Below are positions 41,881 through 51,045 of a stretch of 64,000 nucleotides of DNA, one piece after another (the stretch's first letter is position 1; the number at the start of each line of letters is the position of its first letter). Origin of the DNA: Bacillus_BU sp051233475 (GTDB lineage: Bacteria; Bacillota; Bacilli; Bacillales; Cytobacillaceae); contig NZ_JBKFGH010000004.1 of the NCBI RefSeq assembly GCF_051233475.1, positions 1 through 64,000 of the forward strand, in the 5' to 3' direction. A program made the position numbers and the translations under genes. The notes under the pieces were generated by a model, which saw only the letters and a program-made list of their open reading frames with translations, made no database searches and had not been told where the DNA came from.

Positions 41881-43737
41881 TTAATCCAATTCTTGATAAA
41901 TTGGTAGTGTTATTTTGAAGGTTGTCCCTTTATTTAGCTTACTTTCTACCTCGATCTGACCGCGATGTTGTTGAATAATCTTTTTGCACATCATTAGGCC
42001 TAGTCCATTTCCTTTTTCTTTTAATGTAAAGAAAGGTTCGCCTATTTTTTTTAGCGCATCTTCTGGAATTCCGCTACCCGTATCGTTAAAACTAATATTC
42101 ATATATTCATGGTTTTGTGGAGTAATGGTTATATTTAAAGTTCCGCCATTTGGCATAGCTTCAAATGCATTTTTCATGAGATTCATGAATACTTGCTTAA
42201 GATGGTTCTTTTCACAGAAAACTGGTAAGGTTTGGCCTGTTTCATTAACGTTAATTTGAACGTCCTGCAAAATAGCTTGTGGCTGAAGAAGGGCAACAAC
42301 CTGATGAATAATCGTTGTGATATTTTCTGGTCTGTATAATAATGCTTGAGGTTTTGCAACGGCCATAAATTCGTTTGTAATCTGTTCAATCCGATCAACT
42401 TCTTCCAGCATCAGCTTGATATATGTCTGATTTTGCTGGTCAGCATCGTTTCGGATTAATTGTAAGAAACCTTTAAGGGTTGTTAGGGGGTTCCGAACCT
42501 CGTGAGCAATTCCTGCAGCCAGCTCACCGAGAACACCTAATTTCTCAGTGCTTTGAATCATATCCTCCATATGCCTTAACCTTGATATATCAGTCGCAGA
42601 ACCAATCACTTCGGTTACATGACCATCATCAATCATCGGCTTTAATGAGATTAACATTGAAACGTCTTTAATATCCATTTCAAAGGTAACTTTTTGACCA
42701 GAATTCCAAGCGAGTTGATAATGGTATAAAAGAAAGTCAGCACTTTCCGGAATAAGCTCTTCTAGTTTCCTTTTCCTAACTTCAATTGGGTCAATTCCCA
42801 GCTTGTAAAGAAGTTCACCATTACATAAAGTGTGAATAAAATCATTACCGTGTTTTTTAAATTTAAAAATAATTCCCTGTTGTTCGCGGATTATTTCGTC
42901 AAGCTCTTGTCTTGCCCGATTTATTTTTTCTTCGGCAATCTTATCCTCACTTATCGCCGAAAAATAAAAACCTTTCATGATAAAGAAATAGCCAATTACT
43001 TTAAATAGATGTCCAGTAATATTATCAATATCATGAATATCTCGATAGATCGTAAAAATTAACTCTGAGATTAGTAAAAAATAAAACGATAAAAAGATAT
43101 ATAAAGCAGCCGGTTTCTTTGAACGTTTGTAAACTATAAAATTGAGCAACATTGAGATTAAATAAAGAAAGCTGACAAAGTATTCGATTCCTTTCTTTAA
43201 TGGCGTTGTGCCGAGCCCTTCTATAACAACGGCTGGAAGACGGTCTTCAAAATGAAAGATTAAAAACGATACGATATAAATATAGAAGAATGTAATGAAA
43301 GTTAATAGTACCCTTGGGTCTTTTTTTAGTCTTTTTTCAGGTAGCAGAAATACGACAATCACCATAATGGAGCCGGTAAGTCTGCTGATTAACCAAAACC
43401 AAATGGATTTATGAACTGCCCCTTCGGAAATAAAGAACGGCATGTTTTTAAATGTTAAAGTGTGAATGAGGTCCAGTATCCCAATGGTTACAAATATAAA
43501 CGATAAAAATAATAATCGACTAGACTTGGAATAGGAAAAAACTTTCCAACCATATGTGAATATGGCAATTGAAATCGAAATACTAAAAAACTCAAGAATG
43601 ATATGTAAACTTGTATAGTATTTTTGATTGAAAAATGGGAAAAGTTCTTGTGAATAGTAATGAATTAATCCAAATAATAGAGTCCCTACCAGGGCATATA
43701 GGATTATTTTTCTTTCAAAAGCTTTAAGGCTTTTCAA
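41881..43737 (-). CDS. Membrane histidine kinase with MASE3-like, PAS, HisKA and HATPase domains
   Basis: 618 aa. About eight N-terminal membrane helices (residues ~10-265, MASE3-type sensor), a PAS domain (~280-390), phosphoacceptor GIAHEVRNPLTTLKGFLQLI (~400-420), then N-box MNLMKNAFEAMPNGG, G1 DTGSGIP and F/G2 KGNGLGLMM. The H-box is typical of the Bacillus sporulation kinases KinA-E, so a phosphorelay role is plausible. It has no adjacent response regulator, which also fits an orphan phosphorelay kinase. Confidence 0.9.
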   Translation of the reverse strand: MKSLKAFERKIILYALVGTLLFGLIHYYSQELFPFFNQKYYTSLHIILEFFSISISIAIFTYGWKVFSYSKSSRLLFLSFIFVTIGILDLIHTLTFKNMPFFISEGAVHKSIWFWLISRLTGSIMVIVVFLLPEKRLKKDPRVLLTFITFFYIYIVSFLIFHFEDRLPAVVIEGLGTTPLKKGIEYFVSFLYLISMLLNFIVYKRSKKPAALYIFLSFYFLLISELIFTIYRDIHDIDNITGHLFKVIGYFFIMKGFYFSAISEDKIAEEKINRARQELDEIIREQQGIIFKFKKHGNDFIHTLCNGELLYKLGIDPIEVRKRKLEELIPESADFLLYHYQLAWNSGQKVTFEMDIKDVSMLISLKPMIDDGHVTEVIGSATDISRLRHMEDMIQSTEKLGVLGELAAGIAHEVRNPLTTLKGFLQLIRNDADQQNQTYIKLMLEEVDRIEQITNEFMAVAKPQALLYRPENITTIIHQVVALLQPQAILQDVQINVNETGQTLPVFCEKNHLKQVFMNLMKNAFEAMPNGGTLNITITPQNHEYMNISFNDTGSGIPEDALKKIGEPFFTLKEKGNGLGLMMCKKIIQQHRGQIEVESKLNKGTTFKITLPIYQELD

Positions 43738-44070
43738 TTTTGACCAACTCTTTCATGTGATTTAAATAGAAATTTTTTATTTAGTATTTAATCCATGAAG
43801 CCTTTTGACGAATTTTTTAAATTGTTTCAATTTTTATAATATATTTGCAAAACATCCCGGTCAATAATGAATTTTTTTGAAATTATTGTTAAATAGTAAT
43901 GTTGGATAAAGAAAATCATTTGTGAAGTTTTTCATATTGAAATAGGGCATACCCTGGCAAAGTGTAGTAAAATAAAAGCAGTAAATAGAATAAAAGGGAA
44001 AATTCATTTTTTCCTGTATAGCACAACTAAGAATAGAACCTCTTGAGAGGATAATATAAGGAGAGTTAAA
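43738..44070. other. Gene-free divergent region between the kinase and ytvI
   Basis: AT-rich, no supported ORF. It must hold the promoters for both flanking genes. A TAGGGCATACCCTG palindrome (43943-43956) lies about 115 bp before ytvI and closely resembles TAGGGN4CCCTA. TCATATT (43932-43938) equals the SigE -35 consensus, but no -10 at proper spacing was found. Confidence 0.4.
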
Positions 44071-45108
44071 GTGTTGATGTGGAGAAAATGGATTTATGTA
44101 GTAGTAGGGGTTGTACTGGCAGCGATTATTTTGCCGTATAGCTTGCCATTAATATTTGCACTTCTTACAGCCATTTTACTAGAGGGATTGGTTAAATGGT
44201 TTATGAATAAATTACGGTTTAGTAGATTGCAATCGGTTATTGCGGTGTTTTCTGGCTATGTTCTTCTGATAACAGTGATTGGCTATAATACGATTGCTAT
44301 TATTACCACGCAGACCATTGCACTGTCAGAAAAAACACCAACGTTTGTTAAAGACTTTTACCGGACAGGTATTCTGCCGTTGATTAAAAAGTGGGAGTTT
44401 TATTCACAGAGTCTTCCAAAAGATGTTATTTACTCAATTGAAAAAACAGTTGAGAATTCAATCAATACGTTAGATTCTTTTTTACAAAGTTTTGTTCAAA
44501 CCATCATTAATTTCTTAACGATTATTCCAGGTTTTTTAATTGAGGCACTAATCTATTTAGTTGCATTATTTATGATTAGCTTGGAACTACCTAAGCTTAG
44601 AGAAAAAATGGAACAATACTTAACAGACCAAACGAAGAAGAAAGTATACTTAGTTACGACGGAATTAAGTAAGGCTGGAATCGGATTTATAAAGGCGCAA
44701 ATTATCTTAAGCTTAATGACCTTTATCATGGCGTTTGTGGGGTTAACTTTTTTAAAGGTTTCCTATACAGCGTTATTGTCACTGTTAATTGTCGTTGTTG
44801 ATATTTTGCCGATACTCGGAACAGGCTCAGTGTTGGTTCCTTGGGCCGTTGTGGCGATACTTCAAGAAAATCATTTTTTAGGAATAGGATTAATTATCCT
44901 TTTTGTGGTGATTACTGTAGTAAGAAGGATTATCGAGCCGAAGGTGTATTCAAGCAGTTTAGGAATTTCACCACTAGCAGCGTTAATAAGCTTATATATT
45001 GGCTTCAAATTACTAGGTATAGCAGGCGTATTCATTGGGCCGATCATGGTCATCATTTATGAAACACTGAAGAAAGCAAATGTTATAAAACTAAATTTTA
45101 AAATTTGA
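44071..45108 (+). CDS. ytvI: YtvI-like sporulation membrane protein (AI-2E transporter family)
   Basis: 345 aa with seven to eight helices; family features include LPYSLPLIFALLTAILLEGLV, the long amphipathic helical region (~80-160), and the C-terminal ILGTGSVLVPWAVVAIL, RRIIEPKVYSSSLGISPLAAL and GIAGVFIGPIMVII. Start GTG follows AAGGAGAG; ATG 44077 is an alternative. YtvI proteins are induced in sporulation; transported substrate is not known. Confidence 0.85.
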   Translation: MLMWRKWIYVVVGVVLAAIILPYSLPLIFALLTAILLEGLVKWFMNKLRFSRLQSVIAVFSGYVLLITVIGYNTIAIITTQTIALSEKTPTFVKDFYRTGILPLIKKWEFYSQSLPKDVIYSIEKTVENSINTLDSFLQSFVQTIINFLTIIPGFLIEALIYLVALFMISLELPKLREKMEQYLTDQTKKKVYLVTTELSKAGIGFIKAQIILSLMTFIMAFVGLTFLKVSYTALLSLLIVVVDILPILGTGSVLVPWAVVAILQENHFLGIGLIILFVVITVVRRIIEPKVYSSSLGISPLAALISLYIGFKLLGIAGVFIGPIMVIIYETLKKANVIKLNFKI

Positions 45109-45110
45109 TG

Positions 45111-45153
45111 AAAAAAACTGAGGTCTACTTCACCATCTAGATCTCAGTTTTTT
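45111..45153. terminator. Bidirectional terminator after ytvI
   Basis: AAAAAAACTGAGGTCT pairs with AGATCTCAGTTTTTTT (one G-U), loop about 11 nt, between convergent genes. Confidence 0.85.
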
Positions 45154-45180
45154 TATGCATTTCTTTTATGTGTGGGTGAA

Positions 45181-45765
45181 TTATTTTATTTCAAGTGTTG
45201 GCGTTGTGTTGATTACGGTTAGGGTAGTCATGATTCCAACAAAAATAATGGTAATAAAGGAATAGCAAAATTTTTCAAATCCTACAATTTTCATTCCACT
45301 AATGATTACTAGTCCATCTATAAAAAAGATTAAAATTCCGACATTAATAGAAATGATTTTCCCTATTAACTGGGCTAATAAGTCTGTACCACCTGTACTT
45401 GTTTTATAACGAAGCATCAATCCGATCCCAGTGCCCACAAAAATCCCACCGAAAATAGAGCTCCAAAGCATACTTAAATGGAACTGATCATTTACAAAAC
45501 TTAGAACATCGATAAAAAGTGAGGAAACGATCAAACCATTTAAGCTGTTATAAAAAAATTGCCGCTCATAAACCCAAGCTAAACAATAAAGTGGGATGCT
45601 TAATATAAGCATACTCAGTCCAGTTGGAAAACCAGAGTAGTAATGAATGATTAAACCAATTCCAATAATGCCGCCGTCTAAAAGATGATGCGGAATTAAA
45701 AACCCATTAATACCAAGTCCAATTAAAAAACTTCCCAAAATAACAGCAAACGTTTTTTCTATCAT
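45181..45765 (-). CDS. YitT-family membrane protein (short form)
   Basis: 194 aa, five to six membrane helices; GFLIPHHLLDGGIIGIGLIIHY and GIGLMLRYKTSTGGTDLLAQLI are the two family repeats. It lacks the DUF2179 domain. Paralogue of the protein at 8233-8853. Function unknown. Confidence 0.85.
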   Translation of the reverse strand: MIEKTFAVILGSFLIGLGINGFLIPHHLLDGGIIGIGLIIHYYSGFPTGLSMLILSIPLYCLAWVYERQFFYNSLNGLIVSSLFIDVLSFVNDQFHLSMLWSSIFGGIFVGTGIGLMLRYKTSTGGTDLLAQLIGKIISINVGILIFFIDGLVIISGMKIVGFEKFCYSFITIIFVGIMTTLTVINTTPTLEIK

Positions 45766-45914
45766 GAAACATCACCCTTACTTGTCCTCTAATAAAAAGT
45801 ATGAGTGGAAGGATAAAATAGAAGTGAAACTTACGTGAGCAGATGGTTTTACAATTTTATTTAGTTAATCTAAATTTAACTTATGGAATAAATAATATGA
45901 GGACGGTGGTAAAT

Positions 45915-46478
45915 ATGTTTGAAATTGCGATCATTGGTGCGGGTCCAGCTGGTGGAAGTGCAGCCTTGTTTGCAGCAAAGGCTGGCAAGAAGACACTCTT
46001 ATTGGATCATGGGAAAAGCATGACAGCAAGGGCTTGGATGGAAAATCACTATGGGGTTGAAGCAATTAGTGGTCCGGACCTGCTTGAAGTTGGCCAGAAG
46101 CAAGCAATTAAATTTGGGGCAGATTACAAGAAAGAGGAAGTTATTGATATTATTGAAGATAATGGAAAATATATAATTAAAACGGAACAGGGCGACTACG
46201 AAGCACAGCATGTGATTTTAGCAACGGGTGTTTTAACTGAGTTGGCTGAAAAAATCGGTGTTGTAACGAAGGAAGGAACTGAACCTAGAATTAAAACAGT
46301 TGTTGCGGTAGATCCACAAGGAAAAACGAATAAAAGTGGAATTTGGGCCGCAGGAACGATTGCTGGTGTAAGTGTCCATACAATTATTACGGCAGGAGAC
46401 GGAGCCCGTGTCGCGATTAATGTCATTAGCGAATTAAACGGAACACGCTATGTCGACCATGATGTTCTAAAAAAATAA
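45915..46478 (+). CDS. Short FAD-dependent pyridine-nucleotide-type oxidoreductase
   Basis: 187 aa. The FAD-binding dinucleotide fold is at the N terminus (EIAIIGAGPAGGSAALFAAKAGKKTLLLD), with ILATGVL and the C-terminal FAD motif GIWAAGTIAGVSVHTIITAGDGARVA. The NAD(P)H domain and redox CxxC of thioredoxin reductase are both missing, so only the FAD half remains. ATG 45915 follows GAGGACGGTGG. Similar short proteins are known in Bacillaceae, so this is not clearly a truncation. Substrate unknown. Confidence 0.8.
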   Translation: MFEIAIIGAGPAGGSAALFAAKAGKKTLLLDHGKSMTARAWMENHYGVEAISGPDLLEVGQKQAIKFGADYKKEEVIDIIEDNGKYIIKTEQGDYEAQHVILATGVLTELAEKIGVVTKEGTEPRIKTVVAVDPQGKTNKSGIWAAGTIAGVSVHTIITAGDGARVAINVISELNGTRYVDHDVLKK

Positions 46479-46483
46479 GATAA

Positions 46484-46514
46484 AAAAGGAGGTTCCCAAT
46501 TGGAACCTCCTTTT
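46484..46514. terminator. Bidirectional terminator
   Basis: Perfect 13-bp stem AAAAGGAGGTTCC / GGAACCTCCTTTT, 5-nt loop, between the oxidoreductase and the convergent pit gene. Confidence 0.9.
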
Positions 46515-46519
46515 CCTAT

Positions 46520-47518
46520 TTAAAAAAACAAATCTAATACATAATAGCTGATTGCAGCAATAAGAGCTGAAATTGGCAGGGTAATAACCCAAGTAATCAA
46601 CATCCGCTGCGCTGTTCCCCATTTAACCCCTTTAATGCGGTGGGATGCACCAACCCCAAGAATGGAAGAAGAGATAACGTGTGTTGTACTTACAGGCAAA
46701 TGGATATAAGTTGCCCCAAAGATGATCATCGCACCTGTTAAGTCAGCTGCTACCCCGTTAACTGGACGGATTTTCATAATTTTTCCGCCAACGGTTTTAA
46801 TAATTTTCCAACCACCAACAGATGTCCCAATCCCCATCGCTAAAGCACAAGAAATTTGTACCCAAGTTTGAATGTCATCACTGGTTTGATAATTATTAGC
46901 AATCAATGCCATAGTTATGATCCCCATTGCTTTTTGGGCATCATTTGTTCCATGTGTATAAGCTTGTAATGCAGCCGTTCCGATTTGGAAAAGCCGGAAA
47001 TTTCGGTTTGTCTTAGTCAGGTTTAGATTTTTAAAAGCAATTTTGAAAATGCTATAAACAAGGTATCCGGCAGCAAATGCTAAAATTGGTGAGAAGATCA
47101 GCGCTTGAAGAATCTTTAAAAATCCTTCGTAGTTCAAGGAAGTAAACCCAGCAGCGGCAATGGCTGCCCCTGCAATCGAACCAATAATCGCATGGGATGA
47201 GCTACTAGGGATTCCATAATACCATGTTAATAAATTCCAAAATATCGCTGCAATTAATGCTGCCAAAATCACAAGTGAACCATTCTCAAGCGTAAATGGA
47301 TCCACAATATCCTTCGAGATGGTTTTAGCAACCCCGGTGAACGAAATGGCACCAAGGAAATTCATTACTGCAGCTAAAATGATCGCGTGCCGAGGCTTAA
47401 GTGCCTTGGTAGAAACTGAGGTGGCAATAGCATTAGCTGTATCGTGAAATCCATTGATAAAATCAAATGCGAGAGCACCTATCACAATTAAGATCGTTAA
47501 AATAAACATTGAATCCAT
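46520..47518 (-). CDS. pit: Pit family low-affinity inorganic phosphate transporter
   Basis: 332 aa, about ten helices. Pit/PHO4 signatures: DFINGFHDTANAIATSVSTKAL at the N terminus and TAALQAYTHGTNDAQKAMGI in the middle; the repeated N-A/N-D motifs are substrate-binding. It imports metal-phosphate with protons. It is 13 bp downstream of a DUF47 gene, the usual pairing (B. subtilis ykaA-pit). Confidence 0.95.
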   Translation of the reverse strand: MDSMFILTILIVIGALAFDFINGFHDTANAIATSVSTKALKPRHAIILAAVMNFLGAISFTGVAKTISKDIVDPFTLENGSLVILAALIAAIFWNLLTWYYGIPSSSSHAIIGSIAGAAIAAAGFTSLNYEGFLKILQALIFSPILAFAAGYLVYSIFKIAFKNLNLTKTNRNFRLFQIGTAALQAYTHGTNDAQKAMGIITMALIANNYQTSDDIQTWVQISCALAMGIGTSVGGWKIIKTVGGKIMKIRPVNGVAADLTGAMIIFGATYIHLPVSTTHVISSSILGVGASHRIKGVKWGTAQRMLITWVITLPISALIAAISYYVLDLFF

Positions 47519-47531
47519 AGATTAAGGCTCC

Positions 47532-48149
47532 TTACGCATTTTTCATAATAATGGTTTCAAGCGTATTTGCAACACCTTGGCAATAGTCTGCAATATCCTC
47601 AAGGTTTTCATAAATTTCTTTATATTGAATAATACGGATAGGATCTTTCTCCGTTGTGAATAAATGTTTAATGGATTGACGTAGAATACCATCACATTTA
47701 GACTCATAATCTTTAATTTTAATTGCATGATCACGAATATTAAGCAGTTTTTTTGATGACAATAGCTCAACTGCTTTATCGATTTCAATCGCAGCGCCGC
47801 GAATAGCATCCACAAACTTTACCATATACTCGTCAGCTTCAGTAATTGAATACATTTCAAATAATGCAGCGCAAGCTTCAATTCCATCAAGAACATCATC
47901 CATGCTCATTGCTAAATGCAGGATATCTTCACGCTCAATTGGAGTTATAAAGGCGTTATTTAGATCAACTGTTACTTCATGAATGAATGAATCACCTTTA
48001 GTTTCAAATTCTTTCATTTTTTCAGAGAAAATTTTCAAATCACTCACGTTTTTAAGCTTATAATCAGCAAAAAAATCAGCGCTTTCTTTTAAATTTGCCG
48101 AAATATTACTTAAAATGATTGCGAATTTATCCTTCTTTTTAAAAGCCAT
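47532..48149 (-). CDS. DUF47 (PhoU-like) protein, Pit accessory factor
   Basis: 205 aa, all-helical, PhoU-like: FETKGDSFIHEVTVDLNNAF ITPIEREDILHLAMSMDDVLDGIE is diagnostic of DUF47/YkaA. It is encoded just upstream of pit and presumably controls its activity. The start follows GGAGGTTCAAC. Confidence 0.93.
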   Translation of the reverse strand: MAFKKKDKFAIILSNISANLKESADFFADYKLKNVSDLKIFSEKMKEFETKGDSFIHEVTVDLNNAFITPIEREDILHLAMSMDDVLDGIEACAALFEMYSITEADEYMVKFVDAIRGAAIEIDKAVELLSSKKLLNIRDHAIKIKDYESKCDGILRQSIKHLFTTEKDPIRIIQYKEIYENLEDIADYCQGVANTLETIIMKNA

Positions 48150-48422
48150 TGTTGAACCTCCATTATTTTTACAGAAATAAAAATCTCAACCGAAATATTG
48201 TATCCGAAAATTGTCGTAAATGAAAAGAGAATGTAAATAAAATTTACAAAATCTTAATATTAGACCTTTTTTGTAAAGAAATTATTAAGAAAAATGTCGA
48301 GATAAGGTGAAAAAAGTTGTAAATAGGTATATTTTTCTAAATATACTGGACTACAGCCATATAAGATTTCCTTTCATGATAAAATAAAATTAATTTTATC
48401 TTTTCCAAAGGAGGTCATTAGT

Positions 48423-49250
48423 ATGAGTAGTATTCAAGATACAGTTCGGCTAAATAATGGGGTTGAAATGCCTAAGTTTGGTCTTGGCGTGTATAAAGTA
48501 GAGGAAGGTCAGCAAACGGAAAATACCGTGAGAAAAGCGCTTGAATTAGGCTACCGTTCGATCGATACCGCAGCTTTTTATCAGAATGAAGAGGGCGTTG
48601 GAAAAGCTGTTAAGGAAAGTGGAATTCCTAGAGAAAAGTTATTTATCACTACAAAGGTTTGGAACAGTGATCAAGGCTATGACTCGACGATAGATGCCTT
48701 TGAGAAGAGTATGAGAAAACTTAATCTTGAATACCTTGATCTTTATTTAGTGCATTGGCCCGTTATCGGTAAGTATCTTGAAACGTGGAGAGCACTTGAA
48801 ACCCTTTATCAGCAGGGAAAGGTAAGAGCGATAGGGGTTAGCAATTTCCAAATTCATCATTTACAAGATATCTTTGATCATTTCCAAGTTAGGCCTGCCA
48901 TCAATCAAATCGAACTTCATCCAAAATTAGCACAACCGGAATTACGTGCATTTTGTAAGAAGCATGGAATTTTTGTTGAAGCATGGTCCCCGATAGCCAG
49001 AGGACGATATTTAGACGAACCTGTTTTAATGGAACTTGCTGAAAAACACGGCAAAACAGCAGCACAAGTTATTTTGCGCTGGCATTTACAAAATTATGTG
49101 ATCATTATTCCGAAATCGATTACAGAAGCTCGGTTGAAGGAAAATGCTGATATTTTTGATTTTGAACTTAGTTTAGCTGAAATGGAAAACATCAATCTTT
49201 TAAATGAAAATAAACGATTTGGAGCGGATCCAGATCATGTAGATTTTTAA
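48423..49250 (+). CDS. Aldo/keto reductase
   Basis: 275 aa TIM barrel, AKR5-type size. The catalytic tetrad is visible as Asp/Tyr in SIDTAAFYQNEEGVG, Lys in FITTKVWNSDQGY and His in YLVHWPV; cofactor binding IIPKSITEARLKEN. NADPH-dependent reduction of aldehydes/ketoaldehydes, similar to YtbE/YvgN. Starts after AAAGGAGGTC. Monocistronic, with a terminator. Confidence 0.93.
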   Translation: MSSIQDTVRLNNGVEMPKFGLGVYKVEEGQQTENTVRKALELGYRSIDTAAFYQNEEGVGKAVKESGIPREKLFITTKVWNSDQGYDSTIDAFEKSMRKLNLEYLDLYLVHWPVIGKYLETWRALETLYQQGKVRAIGVSNFQIHHLQDIFDHFQVRPAINQIELHPKLAQPELRAFCKKHGIFVEAWSPIARGRYLDEPVLMELAEKHGKTAAQVILRWHLQNYVIIIPKSITEARLKENADIFDFELSLAEMENINLLNENKRFGADPDHVDF

Positions 49251-49266
49251 ATAAACTAATTAGAAC

Positions 49267-49313
49267 AAAAGGACCAAAACGGAAGCAGTAGAGCCTTACG
49301 TTTTTGGTCCTTT
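49267..49313. terminator. Terminator after the aldo/keto reductase
   Basis: AAAGGACCAAAACG pairs with CGTTTTTGGTCCTTT, 17-nt loop. Confidence 0.75.
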
Positions 49314-49355
49314 ATTCATTACAGCACTTCTTAATTAGACGGCTTTATTTTTCTA

Positions 49356-50279
49356 TTATCGTTTAATCCATTCTAGACTTTGATCTGGAAAAATGGGCGG
49401 TTCGTCTAAAAATGGTGCACGGCATTCAATTTTTTCGTTCGTTAGCGGATGAATAAAGGTAAGCATTGCTGCATGAAGAGCTTGCCTTGAATATCCTGGT
49501 TTTCCGCCATATAATAAATCACCGGTCAACGGATGGCCAATACTGCTAAGATGGACCCGAATCTGGTGAGTGCGGCCAGTGTCCAACTTACATTGAATGA
49601 GAGTACGGTTTTGATTTGGAAAGGTTTTTAAAACTTGATAATGGGTAACTGCATTTTGCCCTGTAGGGGATACTCTTCGTTTTGTCGGGTGGTGGCGGTC
49701 CCGGCCAATCGGCTTTTGAATTGTACCCTTCTTTCCTTTTATCATCCCATCTATGATGGCAAGATAGATCCGACTAATTTCGCGTTGTTCTAACATTCTG
49801 TCTAATATCGCCGCAATGAAAGGATACTTAGCAAACAAAATAGCGCCAGTGGTATTTTGGTCTAGCCGATGGATATGCTGAACTTTTCTAAATTCCCCGT
49901 TTGCTTGAAGATAGAATGCAACGGCGTTTGCCAATGTATTTACTTCGGTTGGTTCATTAGGGTGAGTATCCATCCCGGCTGGTTTATTGACCACAAGCAA
50001 GTGATCATCCTCGTAGAGAATGTCGATATTATGGAAGGAAGGAATTACCCCGAAATCCTTCTCTAAAAAGAATTTAATTTGCAGACGGTCACCGGTGGAC
50101 ATAGGAAAATGCCAATTCGCTTGTTCGCCGTTTAGAAGGACAGCTTTATCGGTTCTTAACTGATGGATTTGCTTTTTGGGTCCGCTCCAAACTTCCCTGA
50201 GAAGTTGATCTATTGTAATTTGATTCCATTTGGCAGGGATTATGACCTCAAGCAGTTCCCCTTTCCGGATTATGTTCAT
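49356..50279 (-). CDS. yhcT: RluA-family pseudouridine synthase (YhcT)
   Basis: 307 aa from ATG 50279, preceded by AGGAGGCAATAT; a 12-codon longer frame has no RBS. Catalytic Asp in HRLDQNTTGAILFAK, plus VNKPAGMDTHP and GRTHQIRVHLSSIGHPLTGD. An N-terminal S4-like region (residues ~10-75) is present. It isomerises uridine in rRNA or tRNA; target unknown. Divergent from yhcU, as in B. subtilis where yhcT and yhcU adjoin. Confidence 0.92.
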   Translation of the reverse strand: MNIIRKGELLEVIIPAKWNQITIDQLLREVWSGPKKQIHQLRTDKAVLLNGEQANWHFPMSTGDRLQIKFFLEKDFGVIPSFHNIDILYEDDHLLVVNKPAGMDTHPNEPTEVNTLANAVAFYLQANGEFRKVQHIHRLDQNTTGAILFAKYPFIAAILDRMLEQREISRIYLAIIDGMIKGKKGTIQKPIGRDRHHPTKRRVSPTGQNAVTHYQVLKTFPNQNRTLIQCKLDTGRTHQIRVHLSSIGHPLTGDLLYGGKPGYSRQALHAAMLTFIHPLTNEKIECRAPFLDEPPIFPDQSLEWIKR

Positions 50280-50425
50280 TATATTGCCTCCTGTATTATT
50301 ACGGTTTGACCTCAAATGTTCATGTATAAACCGAAATCGTGGCTATAATTACCACCGTAAAATCCTAGTTTTTTATGCTATTCTTATTTTAACTGAAGAA
50401 AAGGTTTTTTAAAGGTGGTTATTAC

Positions 50426-50821
50426 GTGAAGATTGTATTTGCTTCAACTCCCGGACAAGAAGTAAAGGTACAGGAGCTTGTTCAATATTTTTACTCCAAT
50501 ATCTTTCCTCGTTATTTTTCAGATGATGAAATTAAGCAGTTTGAACGCGAAGGCGTATTAAAGCTATCTGGAGATTTTGAAGGCTTTGATACGTTAAGAG
50601 ATGCCTATCAGGTTATTGCCTGCTTGCAAACTGTTATTTCGATATTAGAGTCAATCGAGCCCCAATGTGAGTATAAATCCATTTTTGATAAAAATGTTAG
50701 TATGCTAATGGAAATGGGAATGCATTTTCCGTTTTCGTTTGCTCAATTCAACGATGCCCGCGGGATGAAAGTAGAAATGCTAAGTATCTATAGTTCCGCT
50801 GCAAACCAATATTTAATTTAA
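50426..50821 (+). CDS. yhcU: YhcU family protein (DUF5365)
   Basis: 131 aa acidic soluble protein of unknown function, matching the size and beginning (MKIVFASTPGQE) of Bacillus YhcU as I recall it. Its neighbour yhcT supports the assignment by synteny. The GTG-proximal RBS AAAGGTGG precedes the start. Confidence 0.78.
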   Translation: MKIVFASTPGQEVKVQELVQYFYSNIFPRYFSDDEIKQFEREGVLKLSGDFEGFDTLRDAYQVIACLQTVISILESIEPQCEYKSIFDKNVSMLMEMGMHFPFSFAQFNDARGMKVEMLSIYSSAANQYLI

Positions 50822-50823
50822 AT

Positions 50824-51006
50824 GCTTTGTTAAATTTGGCTGTTGATTTCCACTCCAGGTGCTCAGCGACCCAGCGGGGGAGTCCGGGAGCCTCCTCGGC
50901 GCTATAGCGCCTGTGGGGTCTCCCGTGACACCTTCTCCCGCAGGAGTCTCGCACCTGCAGCGAAGATCAACAGAGTGCACAAAAGCAACATTCATCTTTA
51001 ACATTA
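50824..51006 (+). repeat. ~180-bp palindromic intergenic repeat, copy 3
   Basis: Begins GCTTTGTTAAATTTGGCTG right after the yhcU stop and ends TCTTTAACATT. The core includes GGCGCTATAGCGCC, a perfect 14-bp palindrome, and CGGGAGCC...GGTCTCCCG arms. Together with copy 2 it shows terminal inverted repeats of the form GCTTTGTTAAA / TTTAACAAAGC. Confidence 0.88.
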
Positions 51007-51011
51007 TTTAA

Positions 51012-51045
51012 AAAATAGAGGCTGACTTGGTCAGCCTCTATTTTT
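51012..51045. terminator. Bidirectional terminator
   Basis: AAAATAGAGGCTGAC pairs with GTCAGCCTCTATTTT around a 3-nt loop; overlaps the stop of the thioredoxin-like gene. Confidence 0.85.

Noticed and set aside
41654..41918. Short open frames over the 41.7-kb repeat
   Set aside because: Frames open on both strands because of the GC-rich palindromic composition; similar frames appear over every copy of the element.
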